Positions 24,569 to 26,873 of a stretch of DNA of 26,873 nt are shown piece by piece. The translations under genes were made by a program, and so were the position numbers. Origin of the DNA: a virus; the IMG/VR virus record IMGVR_UViG_3300040856_003409, positions 1-26,873 of that record; one strand, written 5' to 3'. Each line of letters starts with the position of its first letter. The first letter of the stretch is position 1. The notes beneath the pieces were generated by a model. It did not search any database. It had not been told where the DNA came from and saw nothing but the letters and a program-made list of their open reading frames with translations.

Positions 24569-26873
24569 ATGTCTACAACAACGACCACATTATCTCCAAA
24601 GTGCCTCTTTGAAGCTGGAAATATCTCGGCTTCTCTTAGAATTTCTGGAATGCTAAAAGCAAATATTGCTGTTAGAAATAAACCACGTTTAAAATTTTCA
24701 GCAAATAATAAATTTTCTGCAAATCTATCATCTAATATTTTTCCTATACAAAAAGTAAGCGCTTCCTCAAAACTTAAAGTTACTAAAAAAAGTGAAATCG
24801 CACTTTCTTGTAAATTGGTTTCTCGTTCTAATATCCTTGGAAAAATTTCTGGAGATGTTTTATATTCTGCTAATGTTGGTAATGCATTATTTTTTAACGT
24901 AAAATACGCAGATAAAATTTCTGGAGATATAGACGCAATAAACAAATTTGATGAGTTCAATCCATCACAAAAATTATATCCTATCGCGGACATATCTTCG
25001 GAAATAAATGGTAACGCCTTTATTAATGAAAGAAACTCTTCCAACAATTTATATGATAGCATTAACGAGGGAGTTTGCCTTGGTCCTTGTTATAAGAATT
25101 TTGGAACAAGCTCCACTGTATCAGATAGCAGTACTTTTATTTATCCATCAGCATTATACACTGACGGTTCGTTTAGATACGAGTGCCAAGTAACAACCCC
25201 TCTACTAACTCCATTAGAAAGTTTTTTGTTTATCAGAGCGGCTGCTCCTATTAAAAATTATACGTCTGAAGTACCACCAGTTTACAAACTAACAAATATA
25301 CTTTTGACAGATCCATATGATCAAACTATTATTCAATACAATGACGTTAGTATTACTGGAGATTCTAATTATTACAACGTCAAGGAATCTAACTTCACTA
25401 CGTACATCTTAAAACCTATAATTAATAATTCTCGTAAAAAATCTGATGATCCAGATTTTCCAAGTTTTGGCGTAGAATCTTTACCTTACAAGTTTAAGTT
25501 TGACTTGGAGATTTTGTGCAATCAATATTCTTTTACCGAGGGTTTTGGTGATGGTTACGAAGATGTATCTTGCGATACAAGCTTAACGCTGAATGGAAGA
25601 GATGATTACTTAGCGTATGATGGTTCTCCGTTTTCAGCTCAATCGTTAGCGCACCATTTGAATCCATCTCCTCATATTAGGATATCTGCTATAGAAATTG
25701 CTAATAGTGGAAGTTCTGTTGGATTTACTGTTAGAAACGAATTGAATCTAGTAACAGCTGTTGATGACATTGGATTAAGAAACAGAAGAGAAATTCTTCC
25801 TAACCAGATCAAAATTGATTCTTACCACAATGATATTTATCCTTCTGACTACCAAAGCGTCTGGTCTTCTTCGGATGGTTTACTTGATAACACAGATGTT
25901 GATCAGGCAAATGATCTTGTTGAAATTATTAGATCCAAAAAATCTGATAAGTATATTAATTTGTCTTATTCTGAAATACAAGACTCCGGTAAGCTAGTAT
26001 TAAGATTTGCTCACGAACCCCCAAAGCCTCAATCCAAGTATCTCAATGGTGCTTTTAAGATTGGTTTTAATTACAAAGGTAATAAAAAGGAGTTTGATTA
26101 TGCAAGCTTATACGAGACTGTAGAAACTGATTCCTATTTTGACATTGAAACAATTTACTTACGAGTCATAGCCAAAAAAGACGCTTCAATTCCTGATTAT
26201 ACGCTTGATGTTGTTGGTTATAGTGACGATAGGATACTTTTTGTTACTCCGTCTCAGGGTGGCTTCTTGCAAAACATAGAAGGCATTGGAACTATTCCTG
26301 ACGTATCTGGTTACTTGTCAACCGAAGAATTTGGAATTTCCTCAGAATCAATTTCCGACAAGGGTGACATATACTACAAGTCTGCATCGTCTAATGCTGG
26401 TGGAGATCATTACTTAGTAGCTGAGTATGCTGACATTGAGCAACAATCAAAGATTAATTCCACTTCCTTCAAGGAATACTTAATTCCTCTGAAGATTTAT
26501 GAAAATAGCACGAATAACACTGGAGGCAATTACAGCTTAAGTTCTTACTTTGAAAATCTTTATCTAGATATATGCCCAATACCAAGCGGTGCGTCTATTG
26601 CTCACTTGTCTTTAGTGGCCTTTTATAAACCATCAAATGCTATTAATCTTTATACCCTTGGTCATAAAGATCGTATTATTGAAGCTGCTACTTCAACCTT
26701 ATTTCCATCAGCTAGAACTTCTACAGAGTCTCCGTTTAACCACGGGCCATCTTATGCGCCTATTTCTAAAATTGAAAACATCCCACACGGATATGGATTT
26801 GATAATACTTTAAAAACTAATTACTCCAGACGTTGGAGAAATGTTGATGGCTTAGTTGCCGTTGGTCCATTTA
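24569..26873 (+). CDS. Distal tail / baseplate-type structural protein, poly-Thr N-terminus (3' partial)
   Basis: The frame is open for 768 codons from ATG 24569 to the right edge, with GAGG (24555-24558) upstream and five bases after the tape measure stop. The protein begins 'MSTTTTTLSPKC', like the gene at 13956. Residues about 15-130 are short beta repeats ('ISASLRISG', 'KISGDVLYSANV', 'KISGDIDAI'). The rest is beta-rich: 'GVCLGPC' near 168, 'NPSPHIRISAIEIANSGSSV' near 370, and 'HGYGFDNTLKTNYSRRWRNV' close to the edge. I associate the last pattern with large beta-sandwich tail proteins of marine phages, sometimes with lectin-like (LamG) domains, but none is visible before the cut. Position right after the tape measure fits a distal tail, hub or fibre-attachment protein. 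The family is not named with certainty. Confidence 0.85.
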   Translation, partial: MSTTTTTLSPKCLFEAGNISASLRISGMLKANIAVRNKPRLKFSANNKFSANLSSNIFPIQKVSASSKLKVTKKSEIALSCKLVSRSNILGKISGDVLYSANVGNALFFNVKYADKISGDIDAINKFDEFNPSQKLYPIADISSEINGNAFINERNSSNNLYDSINEGVCLGPCYKNFGTSSTVSDSSTFIYPSALYTDGSFRYECQVTTPLLTPLESFLFIRAAAPIKNYTSEVPPVYKLTNILLTDPYDQTIIQYNDVSITGDSNYYNVKESNFTTYILKPIINNSRKKSDDPDFPSFGVESLPYKFKFDLEILCNQYSFTEGFGDGYEDVSCDTSLTLNGRDDYLAYDGSPFSAQSLAHHLNPSPHIRISAIEIANSGSSVGFTVRNELNLVTAVDDIGLRNRREILPNQIKIDSYHNDIYPSDYQSVWSSSDGLLDNTDVDQANDLVEIIRSKKSDKYINLSYSEIQDSGKLVLRFAHEPPKPQSKYLNGAFKIGFNYKGNKKEFDYASLYETVETDSYFDIETIYLRVIAKKDASIPDYTLDVVGYSDDRILFVTPSQGGFLQNIEGIGTIPDVSGYLSTEEFGISSESISDKGDIYYKSASSNAGGDHYLVAEYADIEQQSKINSTSFKEYLIPLKIYENSTNNTGGNYSLSSYFENLYLDICPIPSGASIAHLSLVAFYKPSNAINLYTLGHKDRIIEAATSTLFPSARTSTESPFNHGPSYAPISKIENIPHGYGFDNTLKTNYSRRWRNVDGLVAVGPF

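Noticed and set aside
24550-25062. A 170-codon open frame on the - strand
   Set aside because: It lies opposite the 768-codon + strand frame that starts at 24569, continues the gene order, and has a ribosome site; the - strand translation shows no recognisable domain.

Overview
The window is a continuous block of virion genes from a tailed phage (class Caudoviricetes), most likely a large uncultured phage of an aquatic bacterium. The evidence is a recognisable tape-measure gene preceded by a tail-tube-like gene and small neck and chaperone-like genes. All genes lie on the + strand and are packed with overlaps or gaps of about 30 bases or less. Base composition is AT-rich (one hand-counted 60-base line, 3361-3420, is 35% G+C). 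There is no host gene, tRNA, rRNA, CRISPR array, integrase or transposase, and no stretch over 300 bases lacks a gene. The standard bacterial code fits every gene. The host cannot be named from this sequence.

Region 1 (1-12827) holds six large, modular surface-type proteins. They are a cupredoxin-like/RCC1 protein (cut by the left edge), a 1090-residue protein ending in seven FG-GAP-like repeats, a Cys-rich protein with a Gly-Pro-Thr-Thr-Thr-Ser linker, a YVTN-type propeller protein, a small protein with an apparently intact copper-site cupredoxin domain, and a 1059-residue protein ending in Asp-box (BNR) repeats. Four of these end in, or contain, a repeat set that I count as seven-fold, the number expected for a seven-bladed beta-propeller. 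Poly-Thr/Pro linkers, small Cys modules and other short domains are shuffled among the genes. I infer that these proteins decorate the particle or form fibres that contact host or environmental surfaces.

Region 2 (12845-18384) is the neck and tail-tube module. It has three proteins in the usual places for head closure, tail completion and tail terminator, a likely major tail tube protein with an unusual C-terminal extension, and three proteins in the tail-assembly-chaperone position. A perfect 13-bp inverted repeat lies just inside the first gene after the tube gene, where it could lower expression of the downstream genes.

Region 3 (18405-26873) is the 2052-residue tape measure protein, followed by a distal-tail or baseplate-type protein that runs off the right edge. 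The tape measure protein carries three copies of a 'TVPAMLTPGEFV'-type motif. Between the first two copies is an inserted domain with a residue pattern like PD-(D/E)XK nucleases. No tail sheath gene is visible, so a siphovirus-like tail is favoured, though a sheath gene could lie outside the window.
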